From Ohtaekwangia sp035628875 (lineage in GTDB: Bacteria > Bacteroidota > Bacteroidia > Cytophagales > Cyclobacteriaceae), in contig DASPIZ010000130.1 in the NCBI GenBank assembly GCA_035628875.1, positions 1-64,000 on the forward strand: a stretch of 64,000 nucleotides of DNA, in the 5' to 3' direction. Of the stretch, positions 17,828 to 26,379 are shown in pieces; the stretch's first letter is position 1, and every line of letters starts with the position of its first letter. Under the pieces are notes generated by a model. The model did no database searches, was not told the DNA's origin, and saw only the letters and a list, made by a program, of their open reading frames with translations. The position numbers and the translations under genes are program-made.

Positions 17828-18568
17828 TTAAATAACTCTAGCTTCGTTCTTCAAGAGGTTTACCAACTCCGTCATGTTGTCTGCGCTGATCATTTTAACA
17901 GAACCCTTCGGAGGTGGCAACTCAAACTTTTGTAACTGAAGTCCACTGTCGGAAGCAACTGCTTCTATTACCTGCAACGGTTTTGTACGGGCCGACATAA
18001 TGCCCCGCATATTCGGTATCTTCCATTCTGCGATCGGTTCCTGGCATCCTGCTACAAAGGGTAAATTAACTTCAGCGAATTCTTTTCCGCCCTCAATCTC
18101 ACGGGCCAGTGTTGCTTTGTTTCCTTGTAACTCCAGTTTCATTACCGGTGAGACAGAAGGAATGCCAAGCATCTCTCCTACCAACCCATGCACAACACCG
18201 CTGTTATAATCAATGGATTCACGTCCCATCAGAATAAGATCGTAATTAACAGTTTTTGCATGCGCGGCAATTTGCGTAGCAACAAAAACTGAATCGGTTG
18301 GCGCTGCATTTACCCTAACAGCGTCATCTGCACCAATGGCAAGTGCCTTCCTAATTGTTGGTTCGGTTTCTGCAAGTCCTACATTTAATACCGTCACAGT
18401 AGTTCCAGCATTCGACTCTTTGATCTCAATGGCGCGCGCTAAAGCATAATCATCATAAGGACCGATAATGAATTGTACGCCGCTGGTATCGAACCTGGTA
18501 TTATTGTCAATGAAGTTGATCCTGGAAGTGGTATCCGGAACATGGGTAATACAGACTAAAATCTTCAT
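17828..18568 (-). CDS. etfB: Electron transfer flavoprotein beta subunit
   Basis: This 246-residue ETF beta chain binds AMP and completes the FAD site. Family marks are MKILVCITHVPDTTSRI, GPYDDYALARAIEIKE, ALAIGADDAVRV, LILMGRESIDYNSGVVHGLVGEMLGIPSV and the C-terminal RGIMSARTKPLQVIEA. It is first in the etfBA pair. A 189-bp gap to the divergent TPR gene should contain its promoter, but I see no exact -7 consensus on this strand. Confidence 0.97.
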   Translation of the reverse strand: MKILVCITHVPDTTSRINFIDNNTRFDTSGVQFIIGPYDDYALARAIEIKESNAGTTVTVLNVGLAETEPTIRKALAIGADDAVRVNAAPTDSVFVATQIAAHAKTVNYDLILMGRESIDYNSGVVHGLVGEMLGIPSVSPVMKLELQGNKATLAREIEGGKEFAEVNLPFVAGCQEPIAEWKIPNMRGIMSARTKPLQVIEAVASDSGLQLQKFELPPPKGSVKMISADNMTELVNLLKNEARVI

Positions 18569-18734
18569 TATGCTCTAAATCAATAAGTTCGATAGTACCG
18601 TTGAGAAACAGGCCTCAAGATATAAAAACGATTCCCGAATTGCCAAATTTGACTAAAAATTCAACTTTTAAAAGCAGCGAACGACCAAACGAAGAATGAT
18701 TTACAACCGTGTTCCGTATCTTATACTGTTCGAT

Positions 18735-18742
18735 TACTTTTG
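18735..18742 (+). promoter_or_regulatory. Candidate -7 element for the small TPR gene
   Basis: TACTTTTG matches the TAnnTTTG consensus exactly and lies 15 bp before the chosen ATG at 18758. A clear TTTG -33 element is not visible; transcription would have a very short leader. Confidence 0.4.
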
Positions 18743-18757
18743 TTTACCTTTATCGCT

Positions 18758-19069
18758 ATGTCAACGCGTGTACATCAACTCTTAAAATTTCTTGATGAGG
18801 ATCCTAAAGATCCCTTTAATATCTATGCTTTGGCGTTAGAGTATCAAAAATTTGATCCGGAAAAGGCGCTTACTTTTTTTAACCTGCTCCTTCAGGAACA
18901 TGTAGACTATGTGGCAACGTATTACCACCTCGGTAAACTCTATGAAGAACTTGGAGATAAAGACCAAGCTACCCGCGTCTTTGAACTTGGTATTGAAAAA
19001 GCAAAAGAACAACAAGACTCCAAAGCACTCCGGGAACTTCAAAACGCGCTAGGGGAACTGAGTTATTAG
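18758..19069 (+). CDS. Small TPR protein
   Basis: A 103-residue cytosolic protein made of about two and a half tetratricopeptide-like helix pairs: NIYALALEYQKFDPEKALTFFNLLL, YVATYYHLGKLYEELGDKDQATRVFELGIEKAKEQ, then a capping helix. TPRs mediate protein-protein contacts. I chose ATG 18758 (MSTRVHQL) rather than a TTG 18 bp upstream. It stands alone between etfB (divergent) and a convergent lipoprotein gene, so the context gives no hint of its partner. Confidence 0.85.
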   Translation: MSTRVHQLLKFLDEDPKDPFNIYALALEYQKFDPEKALTFFNLLLQEHVDYVATYYHLGKLYEELGDKDQATRVFELGIEKAKEQQDSKALRELQNALGELSY

Positions 19070-19137
19070 TTAATTTAGTTCAAAGTCCAAGGAGTTCAAA
19101 GTTGGTTTTTCTGTAACGAGGGGATTGTGCCAGTTTG

Positions 19138-19165
19138 TTTGAGGTTTGACGTTTGAGGTTCGAGG
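19138..19165. repeat. Short 7-bp repeat array, 4 units
   Basis: Four heptamers in register: tttgagg, tttgacg, tttgagg, ttcgagg. The same words recur at 21922, 52468 and, inverted, at 52800. It lies in the 172-bp gap between two convergent genes, where nothing else is visible. Confidence 0.75.
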
Positions 19166-19241
19166 TTGGTTTTCGAAAATTGGTTCGATTCTGCTTCAGA
19201 AATTGGGCTAAACTTTGCGTACCTCGTGGCTTGTACTTCGA

Positions 19242-20042
19242 TTAGTTTTCCAACGCGCCATCATCGACCCAGCATCCAAAGAGGTTGATTTGTTCTTGTG
19301 TTAGCTTTCCTTCGAACGGCATGCTTCGGTCTTTTGTCAGGGATTTAATCTTGCTGGCATGCTCCTTTGCTTTTGCATAGATGCGAAGGTCTGGTCTGGA
19401 TATTCCATTGTGGCAACCTGATAGTGCACAATACGTAGTGATCAACGGTTTAATATCGTTTAACCAACTGGTGTGGGTTGGGCCTTTTGGTATGGTAACA
19501 TTTAATGCTACTGTACAATCTGCGCCATCTTTTAGCAGCACATCGTAAGTACCATGACGCAGGGATTGAAATATATTACTTTCTGTAAAAGACCCGTTGC
19601 CTAACTTAAACAGATAGGGTGAAACGCCTTCTGAAACAGTGATGGTTATTGCGCCATTTCCGCTGCCGGTACACATTGTGTTTTCCTGTACTTCTGCAGA
19701 AAATGAAAATCCTTCTGCCATCACCGTAATATTGTCAAGCACCCTTTCACAACCTGCTTTATCCCGGACACGGATCTTATAGATTCCGGATAACAAATTC
19801 GTGAAATCTGGTCCTGATGAGATTTCATCGTTAAGGTAATACATATAGGGTTCTTTGCCACCGTGAACATTAATCCCTATAAGTCCGTCATTGGTACCGC
19901 AACCGGTTGATGATGTGATCTCACGTAATGCAACGGACAGGGTACTGTTTTCACACTGGGCTTTCTTATCAACGTCTTCCTGACCACAGGAAAAACAAAA
20001 CCAAATTCCCATCAGCGAAAGCAAGCCAATCCTAAACTGCAT
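19242..20042 (-). CDS. Lipoprotein with SprB-like repeats and a cytochrome-like C-terminus
   Basis: This 266-residue lipoprotein has Cys19 in CFSC. Two SprB-type units follow: GTNDGLIGINVHGGKEPYMYYLNDE with LLSGIYKIRVRDKAGC, and GSGNGAITITVSEGVSPYLFKLGNG with LRHGTYDVLLKDGADC. The C-terminal 80 residues look like a haem-binding domain: YCALSGCHNG places a C-x4-C-H motif at 205-211, and SMPF (Met241) could supply the sixth ligand. FGCWVDDGA is the usual ending of such Bacteroidota domains. It may be an envelope electron-transfer protein. The unusual spacing makes haem attachment uncertain. Confidence 0.75.
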   Translation of the reverse strand: MQFRIGLLSLMGIWFCFSCGQEDVDKKAQCENSTLSVALREITSSTGCGTNDGLIGINVHGGKEPYMYYLNDEISSGPDFTNLLSGIYKIRVRDKAGCERVLDNITVMAEGFSFSAEVQENTMCTGSGNGAITITVSEGVSPYLFKLGNGSFTESNIFQSLRHGTYDVLLKDGADCTVALNVTIPKGPTHTSWLNDIKPLITTYCALSGCHNGISRPDLRIYAKAKEHASKIKSLTKDRSMPFEGKLTQEQINLFGCWVDDGALEN

Positions 20043-20148
20043 ACCTAAATTAATAATTTCGACTGTGCAAGATAAGGGAAAGAAACAGGCGAGTGACTAT
20101 ATCGAAGTCGGATGGTTTTTTGAGAAAGTCCGGTGGATGTTTGATAAG

Positions 20149-21687
20149 TTAGAATGGTGTATCATCATCATTCATAGGCGGCGGTAATGGAGCCGGACCT
20201 GCACCTGGTTCTCCATCATTAAATGCATTTAATCGGCTTTCGCGTGTAATCATACCGGAGAATGGATTATCATATCCCGAAGGAGAATCAAGATCCGCGA
20301 ACTTCGTGTATTTTCCGATGAATTTGAGCTTTACACTTCCGGTTGAACCGTTTCTGTGCTTGGCTATAATCACTTCGCCGGTTCCCTGTGTTGGAAGACC
20401 TTCTTCGTCAACGGTAATTTTATAATATTCAGGTCGATACAGAAACATTACAATATCAGCATCCTGTTCAATGGAACCGGATTCACGTAAATCAGAGAGT
20501 TGCGGTTTTTTATCTCCTCCCCTCGTTTCAACACCACGACTTAACTGGGACAACGCCAACACAGGAACACTAAGTTCTTTGGCTATGCCTTTGAGTGAAC
20601 GCGAAATAGAAGCAATCTCCTGTTCACGGTTACCACCCTGTTCACCACGCATAAGCTGAAGATAATCGACTACAACGATCTGAATACCATGCTCAGCTTT
20701 TAACCTGCGACATTTCGCACGAAGCTCGAGAATGGAAAGTGCGGGTGTGTCATCAATAAAAATAGGCGCTGACGACAAGCGTGAAGTTTTATGAACGAGT
20801 TGCGCCCATTCGTGTTCTGCAAGATTTCCTTTTTTGATTTTTTCACTTTCAAGTTCGGCTTCTGCTGAGATCATCCTGTTTACTAACTGAATAGACGCCA
20901 TCTCCAATGAAAATATGGCAACGGGAATTTTAAAATCCACAGCGGCGTTACGCAACGCGGAAACAACAAAAGCTGTTTTACCCATACCAGGTCGCGCAGC
21001 AATAATAACAAGGTCAGATTTCTGCCAGCCGGACGTCATGCGATCAAGCTCGGTGAATCCACTTGGCACACCGGTTAATCCGTCTTTATGTTCTTTCAAC
21101 ACCTGTAATTCCTGGATGGCGCGTGCCATCAGGTTTCGCATGTTATCGTAATTCTTCCGGAGGTTTGAATCGGAGATCTGAAATATGGATTGTTCGGTTT
21201 TATCCAGAAGTTCAAACACATCGGTTGTGTCTTCATAGGCATCACTTTGAATTTTCGATGCCACTTCAATGAGTGTACGTTTAATAGCCATCTCCATGAT
21301 GACCCTGGCGTGATATTCAATGTTGGCGGCGGAACTTACCTTGGCAGTTAATTCAGCAATGTAATATGCACCGCCAACTAATTCTATTTTACCGGTCTTG
21401 CGCAGTTGGTTAACCACGGTGCGCATGTCAACGGGTTCTGTTGCTTTAAAAAGATCAACAATAGCCGTAAAAATCTCTTTATGTTGTTCTGAATAAAAAT
21501 GTTCGGGTTTGAGAAACTCGACTACAGCATTCAACGCGTTTTTTTCCAGCATCAACGCACCGAGTACCGCTTCTTCGAGATCAAGTGCCTGAGGCGGCAA
21601 CTTACCTAAGCTGTCCGAAATTTCTCTCGGTAATAGCTTGTTAGACTTATTGCTAAACCTCAGAGACGTTGATCTTCCTTGCTCCAT
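20149..21687 (-). CDS. dnaB: Replicative DNA helicase DnaB
   Basis: This ring-forming replicative helicase has 512 residues from the ATG at 21687 (MEQGRS). An in-frame upstream ATG at 21738 would add 17 unlikely residues. The N-terminal domain (PPQALDLEEAVLGALML to about 150) is followed by the RecA-like domain with Walker A ARPGMGKT (231-238), FSLEMA, Walker B IVVVDYLQLM, and the DLRESGSIEQDADIVMFLYR region. It has no intein, unlike many DnaB genes. The C-terminus is a Pro-rich disordered tail (GPAPLPPPMNDDDTPF). Confidence 0.97.
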   Translation of the reverse strand: MEQGRSTSLRFSNKSNKLLPREISDSLGKLPPQALDLEEAVLGALMLEKNALNAVVEFLKPEHFYSEQHKEIFTAIVDLFKATEPVDMRTVVNQLRKTGKIELVGGAYYIAELTAKVSSAANIEYHARVIMEMAIKRTLIEVASKIQSDAYEDTTDVFELLDKTEQSIFQISDSNLRKNYDNMRNLMARAIQELQVLKEHKDGLTGVPSGFTELDRMTSGWQKSDLVIIAARPGMGKTAFVVSALRNAAVDFKIPVAIFSLEMASIQLVNRMISAEAELESEKIKKGNLAEHEWAQLVHKTSRLSSAPIFIDDTPALSILELRAKCRRLKAEHGIQIVVVDYLQLMRGEQGGNREQEIASISRSLKGIAKELSVPVLALSQLSRGVETRGGDKKPQLSDLRESGSIEQDADIVMFLYRPEYYKITVDEEGLPTQGTGEVIIAKHRNGSTGSVKLKFIGKYTKFADLDSPSGYDNPFSGMITRESRLNAFNDGEPGAGPAPLPPPMNDDDTPF

Positions 21688-21910
21688 ACAGTGGTTGTTG
21701 TACGTGTTTTTTTTAAGTTCGGGGGAGCAAACGTACAATCATTACTCATTGTGATCTCCACAAACTATTCACAAGTTACGCACACTAAAATTGTTTATAA
21801 CAATATAAAATCGCGTGTATTTCAAATTGACACCAGTTGTCAGCGGGTTCATGGTCTAAAGTTTTAGGTTCAAGGACAGTTCAAGGTTTGTGAGTTTGCT
21901 GGGTGATGGG
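21688..21910. promoter_or_regulatory. dnaB upstream region with palindrome and near-DnaA boxes
   Basis: No gene is seen. Three sequences resemble the DnaA box TTWTNCACA with one or two mismatches: tctccaca near 21751, ctattcaca and gttacgcaca between 21764 and 21784. Close by is an AT-rich palindrome attgtt-tat-aacaat (21790-21804). This might be the dnaB control region; evidence is weak. Confidence 0.25.
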
Positions 21911-22167
21911 AGTTGGGATTGTTTGAGGTTTGATGTCTGAGGTTGAGGTTGGTTGACGAAAACTGATAAGTTATCGAAAACTAATTAGTTAGCACCATCA
22001 ACCTCACAGCTCGCGGCTCGTAGCTCGAGGCTTTTTGGAGTTGGGGATTGTTTGAGGTTTGATGTCTGAGGTTTGGGGTTGGTTGACGAAAACTGATAAG
22101 TTATCGAAAACTAATTAGTTAGCACCATCAAACTCACAGCTCGCGGCTCGGTAGCTCGAGGCTTTTT
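21911..22167. repeat. Tandem 126/129-bp direct duplication
   Basis: Copy 1 (21911-22036) and copy 2 (22039-22167) are almost identical and separated by 2 bp. Each contains the 7-bp words tttgagg/tttgatg/tctgagg at its start, an AT-rich middle with ctaattag, and a second heptamer run cagctcg-cggctcg-tagctcg near its end (22007-22027 in copy 1). It ends 119 bp before the mpl-like gene. Confidence 0.9.
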
Positions 22168-22286
22168 CTTGAACGCTTCGTTATCGGAACCTAATTTGGA
22201 GCTGATCGCAGTTGCGAAAAATTTCAAACTCTCTCTGAAGTTCTGTAGTTTTTTCCTTTAATTTAGCCGAATTTGAGTTTCCCGGA

Positions 22287-23660
22287 ATGCAGCAGAACAA
22301 ACAAACAATCCATTTTATTGCCATTGGGGGTAGTGTCATGCACAACCTGGCCATTGCCCTTAAACAAGAAGGCCATACCATCAGCGGTTCAGATGATGAA
22401 ATTTATGAACCGTCCCGCTCCATATTAAAACAACACGGCTTACTTCCCGAAAAAGAAGGATGGCATCCAGAAAAAATCACACCCTCGCTTGATGCGGTGA
22501 TTCTGGGTATGCACGCAAAAAAAGATAATCCCGAGTTAATTAAAGCGCAACAACTTGGCGTGCGGATTTTTTCCTTTCCGGAATTTATTTTTGAACATTC
22601 CAAAGATAAGCAACGCATTGTGATTGCTGGAAGTCACGGAAAAACAACCATCACCGGCATTATTGTTCATGTATTAAATTACTGGAAACAAAATTTTGAT
22701 TATGTAATCGGCGCACGGATTAAAGGCATTGAGAATACTGTTAAACTAACCGATGCACCTTTTATTATTATTGAAGGTGATGAATACCTCTCCTCTCCGT
22801 TAGATCCTACGCCGAAGTTTTTGCGTTACCAGCATCACGTCGGATTGATCAGTGGTATTGCCTGGGATCATGCCAACGTATTCCCTTCTGAAGAGGAATA
22901 TGTTAAGCAGTTTGACTTATTCGCCGATCAAACTCCAAAGGGCGGTATACTGGTTTATTGCGAACAAGATTCCATGGCGCTAATGATTGGCAAAAAAGAA
23001 CGTAGTGATGTGTTGGAAATCTCTTATAAGAGTCATGCACATGCGTCTGATAATAACGGTCAATTTTTTCTCACCAACAACAAAGAGCGTTATCCGATAA
23101 AGATTTTTGGAAATCACAATTATCAGAACATCAGTGGCGCGAAAGAAGTCTTGAAAAAAATAGGCATTACAAATGATCAGTTCTATGAAGCGATTTCTTC
23201 ATTCGAAGGTGCTGCTGGCCGTCTTCAAAGATTAAAGGCAAATGAGTTTTCCGTTTTTTATAAAGACTTCGCTCATGCGCCTTCGAAAGTGAGGGCCACG
23301 GTGAAAGCCGTAAAAGAAATCTATCCTTCACGTGACCTGGTAGCCTGTGTTGAGCTACATACTTACAGTAGTTTAAACAAAAAATTTATTCCACAGTACA
23401 AAGACAGCATGAAATCCGCACAACTTCCAATTGTGTATTTCAACGCAGAGAAAATGAAAGCGAGGAACCTGGAACCGCTCACGGAATCAGACATCAAATC
23501 AGCTTTTTCGAATCCATCACTGCAGGTGTTTCAGGACCCCGGCAAACTGGAAGATTTTCTTCTGAAACAACAATGGAAGAACAAGAACCTCCTGATGATG
23601 AGCAGTGGAAATTTCGGTGGAATTAACGTGGTGGACCTTGCAGATAGAATTATCACCTAA
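22287..23660 (+). CDS. mpl: Mpl-like Mur ligase for murein tripeptide recycling
   Basis: A 457-residue Mur ligase. The N-terminal Rossmann segment HFIAIGGSVMHNLAIALKQEGHTISGSD, the ATP-binding AGSHGKTTITG (114-124), IIEGDEYLSSPLDPTPKFLRY, ISGIAWDHANVFPSEE and FKDFAHAPSKVRATV are those of Mpl. Mpl joins recycled L-Ala-gamma-D-Glu-meso-DAP to UDP-MurNAc. The GGSVMHNLA start separates it from MurC. The length is normal. It lies upstream of an exonuclease gene (120 bp gap) on the same strand. Confidence 0.93.
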   Translation: MQQNKQTIHFIAIGGSVMHNLAIALKQEGHTISGSDDEIYEPSRSILKQHGLLPEKEGWHPEKITPSLDAVILGMHAKKDNPELIKAQQLGVRIFSFPEFIFEHSKDKQRIVIAGSHGKTTITGIIVHVLNYWKQNFDYVIGARIKGIENTVKLTDAPFIIIEGDEYLSSPLDPTPKFLRYQHHVGLISGIAWDHANVFPSEEEYVKQFDLFADQTPKGGILVYCEQDSMALMIGKKERSDVLEISYKSHAHASDNNGQFFLTNNKERYPIKIFGNHNYQNISGAKEVLKKIGITNDQFYEAISSFEGAAGRLQRLKANEFSVFYKDFAHAPSKVRATVKAVKEIYPSRDLVACVELHTYSSLNKKFIPQYKDSMKSAQLPIVYFNAEKMKARNLEPLTESDIKSAFSNPSLQVFQDPGKLEDFLLKQQWKNKNLLMMSSGNFGGINVVDLADRIIT

Positions 23661-23780
23661 TTTGTACTGCATAATCTGTAATTATTATTGCTTCATCATG
23701 TGTTGTAATAAAACAGCACACTAAATCACTTCAATATTAACTGAGCAGGAGTTCCTGTACAGCACATTACCTTTAGCATT

Positions 23781-24584
23781 ATGAAACTTAATTTGCGTAA
23801 TCCCCTTTGCATTTTTGATATCGAAACAACCGGAATCAATGTTACGCAGGACCGGATCATTGAAATTGCGATCATCAAGTTAATGCCCAATGGCGAAATG
23901 CTTCGCAAATCCAACGTCCTTAATCCAACCATACCCATACCCGCTGAATCAACAGTGTTCCATGGATTAACCGATGCCGATGTAAAGGATAAACCAACCT
24001 TTAAAGAAGTGGCAAAAGAATACGCGCGTTTTTTAGAAGGTGCCGATCTCGCGGGTTTCGCGGTATTAAAACTTGACATACCTATGCTTGTCGAGGAATT
24101 TATCCGCGCCGGTGTAGACTTTGATTACAGCAAGAAAAAAATTATCGACGCACAGAAAATTTTTCACCTGATGGAGAAACGAACACTTGGGGCGGCTTAC
24201 AAATTTTATCTTGACAAACCATTTACCAATTCGCATTCAGCAGAGTCAGATACAGAGGCGACACTGGAAGTGCTCATGGCGCAAGTAGTACGCTACGATG
24301 GACAGCCGATCACCGACTTACAGGATCGTAAGATCGGAGAAGTAAAAAATGACATGGAAGTTTTATCCAAACTTACCTGTTCTGATCTTGTAGACCTGGC
24401 GGGAAGAATGACACGCAATGGTAAAGGTGAAGAAGTTTTCAATTTTGGTAAACACAAAAACAAAGCCGTCACGCAAGTCTTCAAACAAGAACCAGCATAT
24501 TACGATTGGATGATGAATGGTGATTTTCCGTTGGACACAAAGCGCAAGCTGACAGAGATTAAATTACGCGGGTTCAAAAAATAA
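23781..24584 (+). CDS. DnaQ-like 3'-5' exonuclease
   Basis: A 267-residue DEDD exonuclease. Exo I is IFDIETTGI with Asp13 and Glu15; Exo II includes LAGFAVLKLDIPMLVEEF, where the usual Asn of 'GxN' is replaced (FAVLKLD). Exo III is HSAESDTEATLEVL. The C-terminal 50 residues (FNFGKHKNKAVTQVFKQEPAYYDWMMNGDFP) form a DUF3820-like domain often attached to such nucleases. The family includes the DNA polymerase III epsilon proofreading subunit, but the extra domain suggests a stand-alone nuclease in repair or nucleotide salvage. The role is inferred. Confidence 0.88.
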   Translation: MKLNLRNPLCIFDIETTGINVTQDRIIEIAIIKLMPNGEMLRKSNVLNPTIPIPAESTVFHGLTDADVKDKPTFKEVAKEYARFLEGADLAGFAVLKLDIPMLVEEFIRAGVDFDYSKKKIIDAQKIFHLMEKRTLGAAYKFYLDKPFTNSHSAESDTEATLEVLMAQVVRYDGQPITDLQDRKIGEVKNDMEVLSKLTCSDLVDLAGRMTRNGKGEEVFNFGKHKNKAVTQVFKQEPAYYDWMMNGDFPLDTKRKLTEIKLRGFKK

Positions 24585-24739
24585 TTCATTGATCATTTCG
24601 GGAAATACCCGGAGTAAACCAATTAACAAATAAGAACCTCATCCTGTGAAAGTATCGTGAGTATAGTATTGATTGCGATAACGATGAATGTTTATATCGT
24701 ACCTGACGGCACTTGGTTTAATTCACTCAGACGTTCTAC

Positions 24740-25435
24740 CGACATTGCGTGCCTGACGACACTGAATCCGTCAAGCTAAAATAAAAATTTTCATTTGATT
24801 GATTGGCAAGGACGGTTGGGCTAAAGCCCCAAGAACTAATTTCATTGAACTCCACGAGTTGGAAACTTGTGGCAATTGAAATAGGTACTGAATATGATGA
24901 AAACTCATTTTTCGATCAGCGAATACTCACAATCCCGGTGTGACGATATTAGTAGAAAAACATTGATAAATTCAAACCTGATCCCGTGAGGGATTAAATA
25001 AAATCATTCGTAATCATTCACACAGAAATCCAAGCGAAACGATCTTAAACATGAAGTTCTCGATATTGCGTACCTGACAGTACTGAATCCGTCAGGCTAA
25101 GAGAGAAGTATTCATTTGATGGTTGGTGGGAAGGCGTTGGGCTAAAGCCCATGTGCTACTTGCATTGAACTCCACGAGTTGAAACTCCTGGCAATTGAAA
25201 TCTCATCCAAAAAAAATCATTTTTTTATTACTTCCTCTTTGTTAAAAAGCGTGGCAATTGAAATGTGTACTGAATATGAAAACTGATTTTTCGATCAGCA
25301 AACAATCACAGTCCCGGTGGGACGATATATTGGTAAAAAAACATTAATAAGTTTAAACCTAATCCCGTGAGGGATTAAATAAAATCATTCGTAATCATCA
25401 CCAGGCATCCAAGCGAAATGATCTCAAAACATAAA
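24740..25435. repeat. Two direct copies of a roughly 320-bp hairpin-rich non-coding element
   Basis: Copy A (24740-25055) and copy B (25061-25435) share the same order of small palindromes: cctgac...gtcagg, gggctaaagccc, ccacgagtt...aactcgtgg-like, gtcccggtgggac-like and atcccgtgagggat. A fragment of a third copy may begin near 24695. Copy B carries an extra 63 bp. No gene is seen between 24585 and 25479. It resembles REP/BIME-like clusters, but no associated transposase is present in this window. Confidence 0.85.
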
Positions 25436-25479
25436 GCGCAGAACTAAAACAATTATCCTGAACTTTATGTAATCAAACA

Positions 25480-26274
25480 CTATTTTTTGTATTTCATCGC
25501 TTCCGGTATCCAACCATTCAGGTCTTTGATGCGTGTATCATGCGAAGGGTGTGTTGATAAAAATTCAGGCGGTGCAGCGCCACCACCCTGGCCAGACATA
25601 CGTTCCCAAAACTGAGGTGCCGCATTCGGATCATAACCTGCCATGGCCATAAAGATTAATCCCATTCTGTCTGCTTCGGATTCATGCTCGCGACTAAACT
25701 TCAACATACCAATACCGGCACCTGCACCCACCGCTTGCATAAGTAAGTCAGTACCAGCGCCTGGGTTTTGGCCCAATACAGCACTCAATGTACCGAGACC
25801 GTATTGTGCCAGCATTTGCTGACTCATGCGTTCACGACCATGGTTTGCTATGGCGTGGGCAACCTCATGGCCCATAACAACAGCAACACCAGTTTCATCT
25901 TTACAGATCGGCATGATACCGGTATAAAAAGCTACTTTACCACCCGGCATACACCAGGCATTTACCATCTTCGGATCGTCGATCAAATTAAATTCCCAGG
26001 CAAATCCATCTAATTCTGATGATAACTTTTTCTTCGCCATAAACTCCTCCACTGCCTTTTGAATTTTTACACCAACACGCTTCACCATTTGTGTCTGTGC
26101 CTGGTCTTTAGACAGCGGCCCCTTCTTAATAACTTCTTCATATTGCTGGTTGGCCATCGGTATAATTTCAGCATTAGATACGAGGCTTAATTGCTTTCGT
26201 CCGGTTACAGCAACCGATGCACATGCATAGATCACAAAACCAAGTAAAGAGAAAATAGATATTTTCTTTATCAT
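25480..26274 (-). CDS. M48-family zinc metalloprotease lipoprotein
   Basis: This 264-residue protein has a lipoprotein signal (VIYAC, Cys18) and an M48 peptidase domain with the zinc motif HEVAH at 136-140 (VVMGHEVAHAIANHGRERM). The third ligand region is SREHESEADRMGLIFMAMAGYDP, and the ending FLSTHPSHDTRIKDL is typical. It resembles periplasmic LoiP/BepA-type proteases that maintain outer-membrane proteins. It is divergent from the FAH gene with a 105-bp shared promoter gap. Confidence 0.93.
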   Translation of the reverse strand: MIKKISIFSLLGFVIYACASVAVTGRKQLSLVSNAEIIPMANQQYEEVIKKGPLSKDQAQTQMVKRVGVKIQKAVEEFMAKKKLSSELDGFAWEFNLIDDPKMVNAWCMPGGKVAFYTGIMPICKDETGVAVVMGHEVAHAIANHGRERMSQQMLAQYGLGTLSAVLGQNPGAGTDLLMQAVGAGAGIGMLKFSREHESEADRMGLIFMAMAGYDPNAAPQFWERMSGQGGGAAPPEFLSTHPSHDTRIKDLNGWIPEAMKYKK

Positions 26275-26379
26275 ACGACTTATTTTTTGTTCAAAAATAC
26301 AAATCCCACCGTTGTTTGTTTATAACTTTGAATAAGATTATCCAAATATTATTCCAACCACAGATCTCTTTAGTATCAT
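26275..26379. promoter_or_regulatory. Divergent promoter region
   Basis: Two exact TAnnTTTG elements face away from each other: TAACTTTG on the plus strand (26323-26330), 49 bp before the FAH gene, and TATTTTTG on the minus strand (26292-26299), 17 bp before the M48 gene. No well-spaced -33 element was identified for either. Confidence 0.45.

Noticed and set aside
19180..19195. ggttcgattc resembling a tRNA T-loop
   Set aside because: The flanking bases do not form a T-stem and no acceptor or anticodon arm is nearby.
24585..25479. Possible CRISPR array because of repeated blocks
   Set aside because: There are only two long copies in tandem, with no short regular repeats and spacers, and no cas gene in the window.
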